The translations under genes were made by a program, and so were the position numbers. Source: Tritrichomonas musculus (Eukaryota; Parabasalia; Tritrichomonadida; Tritrichomonadidae). Taken from it: 64,000 nucleotides of DNA. The DNA lies in contig JAPFFF010000001.1 in assembly GCA_039105265.1 (NCBI GenBank), positions 6,758,001 to 6,822,000 on the forward strand. The letters are read 5' to 3'. Below, piece by piece: positions 40,108 through 51,310 of the stretch; position 1 is the first letter of the stretch; the number at the start of each line of letters is the position of its first letter. The notes under the pieces are model-generated. The model saw only the letters and a list, made by a program, of their open reading frames with translations, did no database searches and was not told the DNA's origin.

Positions 40108-40227
40108 ATAAATAAAAATAAAAATATAAAAAATGTTTTTAAATAACAAATATTATTTCTTGAACTTTTTCAATGTGTAAACTATTCAAAATTTAGAAAA
40201 AAAACTAATATGCTCTTAATCTGATTC

Positions 40228-43056
40228 CTATTCTTCTTGAGACCCTTTGTTTAATTCCTCTTCTGCTTTGTATTGATAGTGATTGAAAATAGATTCAAAG
40301 ATAACATGAATTTTTATATCTAATTTATCGATATATTTAATATCACTGATTGTCGCTTCAGGAATGGTCAATGATGCTGCTTTAATTAAGAAATCAAATG
40401 GAAGATAAGGGCTTTTAGAAGCACGAAACAAAACCGATCCAATTTCAAAATAACTTGTTCTTTGCATATATACTGGATAGAGAGATATATATTCATCTAC
40501 AGCAGTAATAAAATTATTATCTATTTCATCTCTATAATCATAAAGTTTGAAAAATTCTTTCAAGCAGATCAAAGCATTTAATATATTTTTATTTGTTCCT
40601 CTGCCATATAAAAAGGAAGTCGCTAAACCAATGAAGCCTGCAGGTGAATTAAAAGCAGCACAAAACGCATAACAAGGAAAAGCGTCAAAGAGTCTTTTTT
40701 GATCATTAAATTGATTAGCTGTAATAATTCCAAAATGTTTCACATTTTTAATTAAAAGATTTTTCGTGTTTTCATTACATTTTTGTGAATTAGCAATCAA
40801 TTTAATTGCAAGATTTAAAAATTTTCTGGCATCAATAGTTTGTCCGCCATTTAATAATAAATCAATTATCTTTATAATAGTATGAACAAGTAATTCAAAA
40901 TTCAAAGGAAGATAATTTAATGCTTTTTGTAGATATTCATAAGATTTCAGATAATATCCATTTTGGCTCTTTTCTTCTTGGTCTTTTGAAATATAAATAT
41001 AAGCAAGTGGCGCATAAGCAAGTCTGCAATCGTATTCTTCAGCAGTTTCAAAAAAGTCTGTCATCATTTTATAATCTCCCTCCTTTTGATAGCAGAGTGC
41101 TATGTTATAACAGAGTAATCCATATGTATATATATGGTTGTCTCCAAGTAAGCCAAATAAATCAACGTCATTTGGTAAGTCATCGGCTATTTGATTCAAG
41201 GCAATCTTAAATGATTCTAACGCTTCTTTGTATTGATTATTTGTCATCTTCATCAATCCTTCTTGATAAAAAGCTCTCCAGTATTTAAATGTAGTTGATT
41301 CTTTGTAATAATTCTTGTAATTATAGCTTTCTTCTGAGTTTGATGAAATTAAACGTAGTTGATACATTCTACCTATGATATATAAAATTTTCCCATCATT
41401 TTGTATCTTTCGAAAGAATTCTTGTGTTTTTTCGTAGTTTTTACACATGAAATAATATCTACCAATAATATAAAAAGCTTTCTCTTTATTGGTGACATTT
41501 GTGGAAGAATTTATGACGATATTTAAAATCTGAAGTCCTTTATTTTCATTATATTCGAGCATATCTTCGCCAAAAGACAAATAAATATTCGGATTCTCAT
41601 TAACACTGGGAAGTTCCCTCAATAGATCATCAATATCTCGTTCAGATTTTGAATAGCAAAATAAAAGTGTTTTGATGATTCCAACATTTTTCCATTTTCT
41701 TTTATCTAGTAAGATTTTGTTGTCTTCCCTTTTTTCATTAAATTTAAATTGATTTTTTTCTTCGGAATTTGAATTAGTTTCACTTGTTTCTTTTAGAGTT
41801 TTAAAATAATTTATAGGATTTATTCGAAGTATGAAATATTGTGTAACTGGATAACATACGTAATGGTCATCTTTCCTGTAATCAATGAAATAATTTTTAG
41901 GTAGATGTTTCATTTCATTTAAATATTTGTTTTCAATATTCAATAATTCAATTAATTGACCGAATTTATACATATCGTTTGAAAAAAGAGACGACGTTCT
42001 TTGTAGTTCAAATTGATGATAATTGCAAAAAAATACTGAGTTGTCAACTGTGAAAAGAATAGAATTAGTATTCAATTCATTAATAATATAACCAATTGAA
42101 TGAATGAAGTCCAACTGTTTTAATAACGAATATAAACAATTCTCAACTGTTTTTTTAGAAAGACTGTTATCGTTAATTTTAAAAAATGGAGTGTATTCAT
42201 ATGCTAAAAATTTATCCGAATCAGTTCCAAAAATACCAAAATAATCAATAATTGGGTGAAATAATTGTTTTAAGTTATAATTTTGCTCTCTGTGCGCGTT
42301 TTTTACGCTTTCTTCACCAGTAAAATGCTTAAATATAAAAAGCATTCCTACTGTATAATTAAATATGACTTCCATGTTATAGCTTTGTGATATAGTAAAT
42401 AAGGATACATAATTTTTTGACAAATCAATTTGGCAATTTACTTTTATTGGAAATCTGTAAAAGTCATGCCGTTTAACAAAATAAGCAAAAACGCTAGAGA
42501 TTGATTGAGAAATTGCTTCATATAAAGTAAATTTTATGCTAGAATCATTATTAAAATAGCAATTAAAGAAATCTGAGAATTTATCATTTCTTTTAAACTC
42601 ATGCAAAAGATTATGTACAACTACATTATCATTATAATATTGAGTGTGAAAAAATGTATAATTAAAAAAATCTTCAAATAATAATTTTGATTTTTGATTG
42701 GGAAAAATTACAGCTGTAGAAGAAATTGATTTAAAAAAATCATATAAAAATAAAGGAGCCATAGGTGTCATAACTGAAACAATTAAACAATTATCTTCGT
42801 AAATTAATAAAAATTTAAAATATTCATTCGGTTTCCCTTGTAATGATTCTAGAATAATGAATGGTTTTGTTTTGATATTTGAAATAAATTTCGGCAATTC
42901 AGGGTCATCAGAATTTAGATAACTTAATTTGACAAAAAAATTGGGTAAGAATTTAATATGATAGGTATCTTTTGGGAATATCGGTTGAGTTGTCGCATTT
43001 TTCGTAAATTTAGGGTGGCTAAAATCTAAAGGAATCTCATTTTTGCCAAAACTCAT
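40228..43056 (-). CDS. Pseudokinase fused to TPR/Sel1-like repeats
   Basis: A 942-residue protein. Residues 230-370 align with the second half of a protein-kinase fold: LAYEYTPFF (hinge area), LYSLLKQLDFIHSIGYIINEL. The catalytic loop HRDLKPEN is replaced by INELNTNS (325-332) and the metal-binding DFG by CNY (344-346), so catalysis is unlikely. From about 500 to 930 the chain reads as helical repeats (AFYIIGRYYFMCKNYEKTQEFF; FAAFNSPAGFIGLATSFLYGRG), matching TPR and Sel1 style. The N-terminal 230 residues are unassigned. Kinase-like domains joined to Sel1/TPR repeats are common in trichomonads. Likely role: scaffold or allosteric regulator, by inference. Confidence 0.65.
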   Translation of the reverse strand: MSFGKNEIPLDFSHPKFTKNATTQPIFPKDTYHIKFLPNFFVKLSYLNSDDPELPKFISNIKTKPFIILESLQGKPNEYFKFLLIYEDNCLIVSVMTPMAPLFLYDFFKSISSTAVIFPNQKSKLLFEDFFNYTFFHTQYYNDNVVVHNLLHEFKRNDKFSDFFNCYFNNDSSIKFTLYEAISQSISSVFAYFVKRHDFYRFPIKVNCQIDLSKNYVSLFTISQSYNMEVIFNYTVGMLFIFKHFTGEESVKNAHREQNYNLKQLFHPIIDYFGIFGTDSDKFLAYEYTPFFKINDNSLSKKTVENCLYSLLKQLDFIHSIGYIINELNTNSILFTVDNSVFFCNYHQFELQRTSSLFSNDMYKFGQLIELLNIENKYLNEMKHLPKNYFIDYRKDDHYVCYPVTQYFILRINPINYFKTLKETSETNSNSEEKNQFKFNEKREDNKILLDKRKWKNVGIIKTLLFCYSKSERDIDDLLRELPSVNENPNIYLSFGEDMLEYNENKGLQILNIVINSSTNVTNKEKAFYIIGRYYFMCKNYEKTQEFFRKIQNDGKILYIIGRMYQLRLISSNSEESYNYKNYYKESTTFKYWRAFYQEGLMKMTNNQYKEALESFKIALNQIADDLPNDVDLFGLLGDNHIYTYGLLCYNIALCYQKEGDYKMMTDFFETAEEYDCRLAYAPLAYIYISKDQEEKSQNGYYLKSYEYLQKALNYLPLNFELLVHTIIKIIDLLLNGGQTIDARKFLNLAIKLIANSQKCNENTKNLLIKNVKHFGIITANQFNDQKRLFDAFPCYAFCAAFNSPAGFIGLATSFLYGRGTNKNILNALICLKEFFKLYDYRDEIDNNFITAVDEYISLYPVYMQRTSYFEIGSVLFRASKSPYLPFDFLIKAASLTIPEATISDIKYIDKLDIKIHVIFESIFNHYQYKAEEELNKGSQEE

Positions 43057-43836
43057 TTGGTTTGAAATACCTTTAACAACTTTTTGAAAACATGTTCTTT
43101 TTTTTCAATTTATAAAATATTCAAATCTTTGCCATTTTTATTATACTTTATATAAATAATTATTTTAAAAATATAATATATTATTTATAAATTATTAAAA
43201 TAATTTACAAATGTAAATATAGAATCTCAATTAAAATATTCAAAAAAATTATAATTCAATATATTAGAAATTAATTGAATAGTTTCAGAAAAAATGATGT
43301 GCTTTGATATATATGTATATAACAATTGAAGATCTTTAATTGGCATACCTTGTGCTTTTGGTTGAATATGTTTGATATTATTTGATTAATTTAATGAAAA
43401 TGTTTCTTTTATATTTTTTCATTCATGCATTAGAAAACCAAAATTGCAAAAATATCTATTTTAGATCAGTTGCATATTTATTACCTCTGGTAATAAATTA
43501 AAAGGTTCAAACAGATTATTTTCTTTAGTCTTCAAACTTTTTTTCTGTACTAATCCACAAAATTTGAATTAATAAAGAAGATAATAACTTTTTCATAAAG
43601 TTTATTTTATAACAATTGAAACTTATCAAATAAATAATCTTATAAAATATTTTTTTTCTCTGCTTATGTATTTTTATTTTTTTGTAATAAATTATTATCT
43701 CATTAAAATAATGTAAAGAATATATTTAAAAATATATGATTATAAATAAATACCAAATAATTATTAAGATAAATAAACATAAAAATTAGTATTTAACAAA
43801 TTTTTCATAGGTCTACTAAGAAAAAATTTTTATAAA
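43057..43836. other. Divergent intergenic region
   Basis: About 780 bp of AT-rich DNA between divergent genes. TCATA at about 43805, some 30 nt before the plus-strand start, is initiator-like. No mobile element or RNA gene is visible. Confidence 0.5.
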
Positions 43837-46800
43837 ATGGAATCGTTTGTACTAGATTTTATCAATTCAACTGATCCACAAAGATCGCATAATGATATAT
43901 CCAATGCATTATCGTTATTACGAGTCAAAATTAATCCAGAATTATGTAGAAATTCAAGTAGTGCAGATAGAATTAAATTTTTTATTTCAATTTTTGACCA
44001 TCTTCTTTTTTGTTGCGAAAGTGATTCTTCATCAGTTAGAATATCATCGTTTACAGCGTCAACATCGTTTTTATCTAAAATGGTTAGATCCTATCCTATA
44101 GAAATTCAAAAAGCTTTTTCCACTTTTGCAACCAAATTAGTATCGCCTAGAAAAGGATCAATGCTCATTGTTTTTATGTTTTCTTACATTGCAACTTTTA
44201 TTTCTGGTCTTTATTTTGATGACTTTTTCCATTCAGTTCCTTTCTACCATCACATTGTTAACTGCGAATCATCTATTGAGGACTTTTCGCATATAATACA
44301 AAACTTTCCTAACCAGATGAGTTTGGAGAATTATGTCACCATATTGGTTTCTTTTATTTTGCAATACCAAAAAACTCATAATTCAAAACTTTTGATTCCA
44401 ATTCAAAAAATTGTTGAAAAATGTGTTCTAATCGATGAAAATTCAAATGTTGCTTTGGATGAAGTATATAAGAGTAACGAAATTACGTTGATTGCTTTTA
44501 TCTTTACAACTGTCAATGTCAATTGTGATAATTTTGATCTACATGATCTAGCTTTGAATGCTTTACGAAAACTTAAAACAGCAAATTTATCTGAAAGAGA
44601 TGATTGCCTATTGTTTTTATCAATTAAATCGAAATCTTTTCAAGTTAAATGTCAGCTAGTAAATTCAGATAATAATGAAAATGATGTATTGAGAGTTTCT
44701 ATTGATGAAGAATTTACCGACTTAAAAATCAATGAATATTCTAATCTACCTTATTTTTATTCTCTTTTCTTACCAAACTCACTTTTACTCCCAGACAGAA
44801 ACAAAGATTCGCATTCGATCATTGCTGCTAAATTTAATACAATAGGAAGAATTCTCTCTGATAAAAACAAAATTATTGATGTCGAAGAATACATCAAACT
44901 CTTCTGTAATTATATTATTAATGATTGTGATCCAATTCAACAATATCAGAAATATAAACAGCAAAATCAAAATAGTCAAACTGATTTATTAAATAATGAA
45001 TATCAAAATGAGCAAGCTGAGCAAAACGACCAAGATGGCCAAAATATAGTAATAATTCCTAACTACAAGAAAAATTTGCCATATGATGAAGATGTGTCAT
45101 CAGCCTTGAAGTCATTTGCTGTTTCTCTTCCATGTTTAATTACAAATGCAAAGAATCATCTTCTTGTTCACATTCTAAAATCAATATTTCGCACTAAAAT
45201 AACATCTTGGATGCATGGACTCGACATTTTAAAAGTTATTGAATCGTTAAAAAATGCACTACTTGATTACATTCCATTAACAGATCGATTGAGCCTCCTT
45301 CTAGAATTTTCAATGAATCTAAGTGAGAAATTATCATCTCAAGCTATCAAATTAATTGTTGAAATGACATCCCAAAATTACTCAACTTATAGTTCTCACT
45401 TTATGGTAATTTCAAATTTTGACCATGTTACAATGCACGTTGCCAAATCGATTGACTTTTTCTCTTCTCAATCATTAATTATTAATTTGAGAATTCTTGC
45501 AGAAATTATCAAAGAGAACTCAGAACAAAATCGAAATCACTTGGAATGGGTTGCTTCGATTTTATCTACCATTTATCAGGATTATATCACTGATTTGCAC
45601 ACATTATCAGAAATATTCAATTTTCTCCAATTTTTCCCAAATGCAAGTCCTGCTATAACTATTCAATTGAACCAAAATATTATTTCAATGAATGAAAAAT
45701 TAATTGATATTTCTTTTTCAATTTTAATATATAGTTTGTTTCATATGAAAGGATGTGATTATATGAACAAAGTATCAAATGAATACTCATTTTATTCAGG
45801 TTTGGTTGAAAAATACTTGAATTCGAAATCTATAGATATTGTTTCAGATCATCCATTTGATTTCAAATTGAATTTTCCATTGATTTCAAATGCTTTTGCA
45901 TTCTATATTTCGCAGTGTTCTACTGAAATAACGTCATCATCGCGGAAGAAAACCTTATTATTTTTAATTGAAGTTTTCTTTGAGTATTTCCCATCAGAAT
46001 CAACTGCTTGCTTGTTTAAGATAGATGAAATTTTGCAACTCTCAATAACAACAACCGAATTCCCACAATTTCTTGATACATCAATTTCATCCACTTTTTA
46101 TTCAACTCCATCTTATTCTATTGTATTAAATTCACCTTTATTAGCCACTTATTCCTCTGTTGCTCATAGTTTAGTCGTTTACTTATTTTCGAAACTTAAT
46201 ATTGTTAATGATCCTCACGTATTTGCAGTTTGGGCAAAAAACTTCCCAAAAAATGAATCATTAGTAAAGTATGCGATTTATTTCCTAGAGCATTCTAGTC
46301 ATATCAATGGTTCTGTTTTATGTGCTAATGATTTTGACACATTTTCATATTTTCTTCATTGTTTTGGAATAAAATATGAAGATGTTATTTCTAGTTCATT
46401 AATTAAAATTGATTCTTCAATTAGTGCAGATTACATTCTACTCGCATTATCACATAGCGACTTTATTCTCAAATATAATAAAGAAATAAACATGAATTCA
46501 GCCGCATTTCGTGAAAATTTTGACAATATGGAAGATAAATTCAAGATGGAATATATAAAAAAATACATCATTTTTGAAAATTTAGAAAAAAGGAAGTTCT
46601 TTAGTAAAAGTGAAAAGAAAGATGAAAACAAAAATGCTTTTCATGTTGTAATAACGAAATCATTGATTGACTACGGAATTGAGCATTTAAATGGATGGGA
46701 AAAAATGGCATTTTTATTAAAATGTCAAGAAAAACTCTCCAAACAACAAAAAGGACCAAAAATTGAATTTGAATTTAAAGATATTCCTGCAAAAGATCGA

Positions 46801-49131
46801 GCCTTTAATACATTTTTTAAAATGAACATAAAAGATAGAATTCAAAGCATTCTTCAATTTTACATTTATTTAAATGAACCCGATTGGATTGAACATATTT
46901 TACGTCTCTCTGTTATTAAAGGCCAAACATTAGATTTTTATGACAAAGATATGTCAAATGCAATATCATCATCATCTGAAGCACTCATTATTATTTCCAA
47001 ATTCATTAAGAAAAGGAACAAAATATTAAAGAGACAAAAACAAACTAATAATGTTAAAATCCCAATGAAAGTTAAGCCACCATTTAATGCTAATCTGTAT
47101 ATTAATTACTTATATTCAAAAGAATTTGTTAGAAAGCGAGAAATCCTTCAAGTTTATCAATTTATAAACTTGATTGATAGTGAATCATCAATTATTTTTG
47201 ATTTTTATAGAAAATTCCATTCAACTCATGTTAAATCTAATCTTGCTCTTTTATCTGGCTTTGTTTCTCATATTCGAACGATTCAAAAGAAATCGCCTGA
47301 AAATAAAAAACTTGCTCTTGATTCTGATTTTGTTGATTTCTTCTTCAAAAGCATTCAAAAGGATGCAAATGAAGAAAATATCGGTTATGCTTCAATTGCT
47401 GCTTATTTAGTAACTTCAACTTATTTGAGTATTATTAAATATGATTCTGAAAATAACTCAAAAAGTTGCTTTAGTGAAGAAAATATGTTGGCAATCAGAC
47501 ATCTTTTCGGAATGTGCGGATTAAACTCAGTTGAGCTATCAACACTTTACTCAACAATGATTGCTGTAATATTCGAGAGTAACGGAATTAAAAAGAAAAA
47601 TGGAGATGAAATTGAATTAAGCTCAATAACTGAAACTAGTTCAAGTATAAAAGAAAACGAGAACATCAGCACCTTTAGCAATGATCAAATCATAGATGAC
47701 ATTGACAATAATATCAATGATACAGATAACAGCGCAATAAATGGCAATGTCAATAACGACAATAGCAATACAAATGATGATAACGATAACGCCAATAATA
47801 ATGACAGTAACAACATGAATAACAATAATGATAGCAATACCAATAATGATGATAATAACAGCACAATTAGCAATGAAAAAGACAGTATTAATAACAATGA
47901 AAACATCAATGATAATAATAATACAAGAGATAACAAAAACGAAAATGATAAGAATGATGATAAAAATGAAAACAAAAATGATAAAAATGATGATAAGAAT
48001 GACAATAATAATAATGGTGATGGTGATAATAAAAAGAATTTAGATTCGAGTAAACAAACGAATTCTGTTGTTGTGAATGACCTGAATGAAGCCTTGAATC
48101 ATTTTATTCACGGTGAGATGCCGTCTCAGATGCAAGCAGCAATTCGTATTCTCTCTCGTGCAATCAGCTCGATGAGAGAGCGATCTATTGAGATTATTGA
48201 GCCAGTTCTTGAGGACCTCATTACTCGCACAATTCAATTCTGTAGTCCATCTCTATCTGCAAATTCAGTGTCCATTTACACCTTTGCAAATTCGTCATCA
48301 AATAATCTATCGTCATCCGACTTTTTGACTAGTAACGTTGATGTTGTTCTAAAATTTTCAAGATGTGGACATTGTCCATTTATTGCATTAAATGTTTCAA
48401 AGCTTCTTAGAACAATTTTACAAAGTCGAGCCTTTTTAAAACTTTATCCAATTATTGCATCGAATTCAATTCGTTTATGTGAAATATCGTATAAATTTGC
48501 CAATAATTTAATTGGAATTTTAATTAAAAGGCTTCATCAAACTGAACAATTATATAGTGTATATTGTAAAATTTGTACAGCTCTTCTCGATTCAAAATCA
48601 ACAATTTTGAGTGGAAAATCTAATAATAATTACTTGTCTATCGATGATTTGTATTTCTTTATTGATTGTTTCGCTGGACAAGTGAAAAAAATTGAAGATG
48701 AGCAAAAAAGAGAGTCTTATTTGTTAAATTACGTGTATTCATTCATTCAAAATTTCAAAGGTTACGATAATTGGGCTTTATTTGACGTTTATCTCGCTTG
48801 GTTAGATTTCATTGAGAAAAATTTGGAAATTGACGATATTGACCACATTTATGAAATTTTACTTAAAATTATAACTGAACAGTTCATTCCAAATTCTCCT
48901 CGTTTCTTCCCAATTTTTGCTGTTTTTGCAATGAAAGCAATAAAATATCTGTCAATTCAATCAGATGATCAACATGTAATTGAAAAGAAGAAAAAAATTT
49001 TTGAGAAAGCCATCGATAATGCAGTTTCTCTTACGCAGAATGATGCTCATATTTATGCTCTTAAATCATTAAAAGAAGGTGATGACTTGAAAGAAGCTCT
49101 CGATATCGCTCAACTTGAAATAGATGATTAA
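43837..49131 (+). CDS. Giant HEAT-like helical-repeat protein
   Basis: A 1764-residue protein of unrecognised family. Nearly all of it reads as amphipathic helix pairs (SSSVRISSFTASTSFLSKMV near 62; RFFPIFAVFAMKAIKYLSI near the end), the pattern of HEAT or armadillo solenoids. A disordered acidic insert of Asn, Asp and Lys runs from about 1261 to 1408, splitting the solenoid; it follows DEIELSSITETSSSIKENEN. The C-terminal block after the insert (DLNEALNHFIHGEMPSQMQAAIRILSRAI) resumes regular helices. The size and layout would fit a proteasome-binding, ribosome-binding or nuclear-transport scaffold such as the Ecm29 or Gcn1 class, but I cannot assign it. It ends 81 bp before the nested transposon complex. 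Confidence 0.65.
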   Translation: MESFVLDFINSTDPQRSHNDISNALSLLRVKINPELCRNSSSADRIKFFISIFDHLLFCCESDSSSVRISSFTASTSFLSKMVRSYPIEIQKAFSTFATKLVSPRKGSMLIVFMFSYIATFISGLYFDDFFHSVPFYHHIVNCESSIEDFSHIIQNFPNQMSLENYVTILVSFILQYQKTHNSKLLIPIQKIVEKCVLIDENSNVALDEVYKSNEITLIAFIFTTVNVNCDNFDLHDLALNALRKLKTANLSERDDCLLFLSIKSKSFQVKCQLVNSDNNENDVLRVSIDEEFTDLKINEYSNLPYFYSLFLPNSLLLPDRNKDSHSIIAAKFNTIGRILSDKNKIIDVEEYIKLFCNYIINDCDPIQQYQKYKQQNQNSQTDLLNNEYQNEQAEQNDQDGQNIVIIPNYKKNLPYDEDVSSALKSFAVSLPCLITNAKNHLLVHILKSIFRTKITSWMHGLDILKVIESLKNALLDYIPLTDRLSLLLEFSMNLSEKLSSQAIKLIVEMTSQNYSTYSSHFMVISNFDHVTMHVAKSIDFFSSQSLIINLRILAEIIKENSEQNRNHLEWVASILSTIYQDYITDLHTLSEIFNFLQFFPNASPAITIQLNQNIISMNEKLIDISFSILIYSLFHMKGCDYMNKVSNEYSFYSGLVEKYLNSKSIDIVSDHPFDFKLNFPLISNAFAFYISQCSTEITSSSRKKTLLFLIEVFFEYFPSESTACLFKIDEILQLSITTTEFPQFLDTSISSTFYSTPSYSIVLNSPLLATYSSVAHSLVVYLFSKLNIVNDPHVFAVWAKNFPKNESLVKYAIYFLEHSSHINGSVLCANDFDTFSYFLHCFGIKYEDVISSSLIKIDSSISADYILLALSHSDFILKYNKEINMNSAAFRENFDNMEDKFKMEYIKKYIIFENLEKRKFFSKSEKKDENKNAFHVVITKSLIDYGIEHLNGWEKMAFLLKCQEKLSKQQKGPKIEFEFKDIPAKDRAFNTFFKMNIKDRIQSILQFYIYLNEPDWIEHILRLSVIKGQTLDFYDKDMSNAISSSSEALIIISKFIKKRNKILKRQKQTNNVKIPMKVKPPFNANLYINYLYSKEFVRKREILQVYQFINLIDSESSIIFDFYRKFHSTHVKSNLALLSGFVSHIRTIQKKSPENKKLALDSDFVDFFFKSIQKDANEENIGYASIAAYLVTSTYLSIIKYDSENNSKSCFSEENMLAIRHLFGMCGLNSVELSTLYSTMIAVIFESNGIKKKNGDEIELSSITETSSSIKENENISTFSNDQIIDDIDNNINDTDNSAINGNVNNDNSNTNDDNDNANNNDSNNMNNNNDSNTNNDDNNSTISNEKDSINNNENINDNNNTRDNKNENDKNDDKNENKNDKNDDKNDNNNNGDGDNKKNLDSSKQTNSVVVNDLNEALNHFIHGEMPSQMQAAIRILSRAISSMRERSIEIIEPVLEDLITRTIQFCSPSLSANSVSIYTFANSSSNNLSSSDFLTSNVDVVLKFSRCGHCPFIALNVSKLLRTILQSRAFLKLYPIIASNSIRLCEISYKFANNLIGILIKRLHQTEQLYSVYCKICTALLDSKSTILSGKSNNNYLSIDDLYFFIDCFAGQVKKIEDEQKRESYLLNYVYSFIQNFKGYDNWALFDVYLAWLDFIEKNLEIDDIDHIYEILLKIITEQFIPNSPRFFPIFAVFAMKAIKYLSIQSDDQHVIEKKKKIFEKAIDNAVSLTQNDAHIYALKSLKEGDDLKEALDIAQLEIDD

Positions 49132-49203
49132 TTATTTTATAAATTGTATTTTAAACATTAAATAATTTCTTGTATTTGTTTTAATATAAAAATATAAATT
49201 ATA

Positions 49204-49212
49204 AGTTATATT
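49204..49212 (+). repeat. 9-bp direct repeat AGTTATATT (left flank of element A)
   Basis: Identical to 61546-61554 and adjoining the inverted termini AGGCATGT and ACATGCCT. It reads as the target-site duplication of the 12.3-kb element. The length is 9 bp if the element starts at AGG. A 1-bp shift would place TAGGCATG at the left end, a hAT-like terminus with an 8-bp duplication. Confidence 0.8.
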
Positions 49213-49390
49213 AGGCATGTAAATTCGCAAGAAAAAAGCATTTTCGCAAACTTTTTATATTTTAATTTTCGCAAATTTCAATTTGAAATTTTCATTTTTA
49301 CGATTTTATTTAGTGTTGTCATTGGGACAGACAAAATGAGTTTTATTTTTATATTATCCATATCAATAACTTATTGAAAAAGTATCTGAT

Positions 49391-49452
49391 ATTAATTTCA
49401 TTTTTTAAATATACCCTATATTTAAAAAATGAAAAAAATGAAATTAATTTAG
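49391..49452. repeat. Imperfect palindrome at the left end of element B
   Basis: ATTAATTTCATTTTTTAAATATA is followed by CCC and then a near-perfect inverted copy, TATATTTAAAAAATGAA...TGAAATTAAT. It spans the boundary of A and B. The second arm is extra relative to the right end of B, as if flanking DNA had been copied in inverted orientation during insertion or repair. Confidence 0.65.
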
Positions 49453-49797
49453 TCTACTCTTGAATTTCCCGATTGAATGGTCATTCAAAATTCAGATGAT
49501 TCAATTTTTTCTGAGTATAATTCTATGAGTTTATTGAAATAAAAAATGTCATTAATTCAAATATTTTTTATAATATTTTGTTTTTATTTTATTTTGTTAT
49601 ATTCATTTATTTAAATTGTTATGGATAATGTTCCCAGTTTTCACTCATGTTCATCAGGCTTCCATTCGCTTGAATCGCTTTCATCATTATCAGATATAAG
49701 TTGTTCTTTCAATCTGGGAATATTCCAAGCAGCTTTACTAATCACTTATATAATTAAAAAATATTGGCGTTTGGTTCTTTTATTTCATGTTTGAATA

Positions 49798-50277
49798 TAG
49801 ACTTGTTACTCTCCGATTCTCGAGATCGATAATTGATTGACTTTTTGATATCGATACATAAATATGCACAGATACTCGAGATCGATTTCAGAGATCGAGA
49901 ATTTTTTTTCTCAGCTTTTGATATCAGAATTTTCAATTAAACTTTTTGATAAATATATGATCGTAATTTATTCTCAAATATTTCATAAAAAAGAATGTAT
50001 TTTTTTGATTTTAATCTTAAAATAAACATCAATACATTCTATTGTTTATTTTTAGATATTATAAAATCACAAATAACAATTATAAAAAAAAGATAAATAT
50101 GTTTGAGATCTCGAGATCTCGGTAATTGATATCAAGTTTACAATTATTTTTATATCACATTTCATATCTGATATCTTGATAATCGATAATCTCGATATCA
50201 GATTTTAAAACTGATAATCGAGTATCAGATGTAAAAAAGTGACGTTTTTGATATCGATTCTCAAAATAACAAGTCTA
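49798..50277. mobile_element. Element C: small inverted-repeat element with clustered palindromes
   Basis: TAGACTTGTTA at 49798 and TAACAAGTCTA ending at 50277 are inverted copies. The inside is crowded with CTCGAGATCGA, GATATCGAT and AGATCTCGAGATCTC palindromes near both ends, like the subterminal clusters of the hAT MITE at 5450. No target duplication is evident, so the insertion may be old or rearranged. It lies within element B. Confidence 0.6.
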
Positions 50278-51115
50278 CAGACCATATAAAATACTTATAT
50301 AAAAAAAAGTTAAATATTTCTAGCCTTTACTTTTTTCACATCTCAAATTTCTTAACGTAACATTTTAACGTTTATATTCTTTAATCCCTATTTTTGTTGT
50401 TGTATTTGCATGTTTTTGGCAAAAATATCAAGTTTTCAAATTAAATTTTATTAAAAAAATCAATGAACAGATAAAATTAAAATTTTGAGGCACTTAAGTT
50501 TATATTTTATATAATCGCTTTTGAGTATTGGTTTTATATGTTAAAAAGAAATTAAAAGTTTATAAAACAATATTATAATAGTAAATAATCTAGAAATCTT
50601 GAGTAATGTGAATTGGTTTGCTCACAGAGTGATTATATGATTTTTATAAAATGGTCAATCATTTCACCTTTGCAAAAAATGATTTTTAAAAATTGCATTT
50701 TACTTTTACAAAAATGATTTTATAAAATAATTTAATTGCTATTTTATTTATTTACAAAAAATTATTTAGTATATTATCTTTTTTCAGAGATATGATTATT
50801 TTATGTATTCAATATTTTCAATAAAAAATACATTGTACAAACCTTGTATTTTTTCTATCGTTCTTTGTAGAACAAGGTTGGTACAAAAAGTGAAGTCTAA
50901 ATATTTCCCTTTTATAACAATGAATTGATAAAAAATGTGGAAAAAAGTGAAATAAGCGGCCAATAAAACAAACGAATATATTTTTTTTTTTGAATTAAAA
51001 AAAAAGAATTGTCATGTTTTTTAATAAAAAGGAAAAAAGAAAAAAAAAATTGTTAAGAAAAAATTCAGAGTTTTTTTTCACGTAAACCATTCAATCGGGA
51101 AATTCAACAGCAGAC

Positions 51116-51123
51116 GTTAAAAT
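51116..51123 (+). repeat. 8-bp target-site duplication GTTAAAAT (left flank of element D)
   Basis: Exact copy at 56121-56128, directly next to the opposite end of element D. Joining the flanks restores the right inverted repeat of element B. Confidence 0.9.
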
Positions 51124-51310
51124 TAGGCTTTTCCAACCGTCAATTATTCATTCAATTTCATTTCAAATAAGGAGATAACTTTTATATTGAGGAATATCTC
51201 GGTTAATTTTCAATTATTATAAAATTATTCTAGTTATTTCAAAATATATAATATGTTTATTATTAAACATTGATATTAATATGATAATTTATTATAATAA
51301 AAACTGCTGA

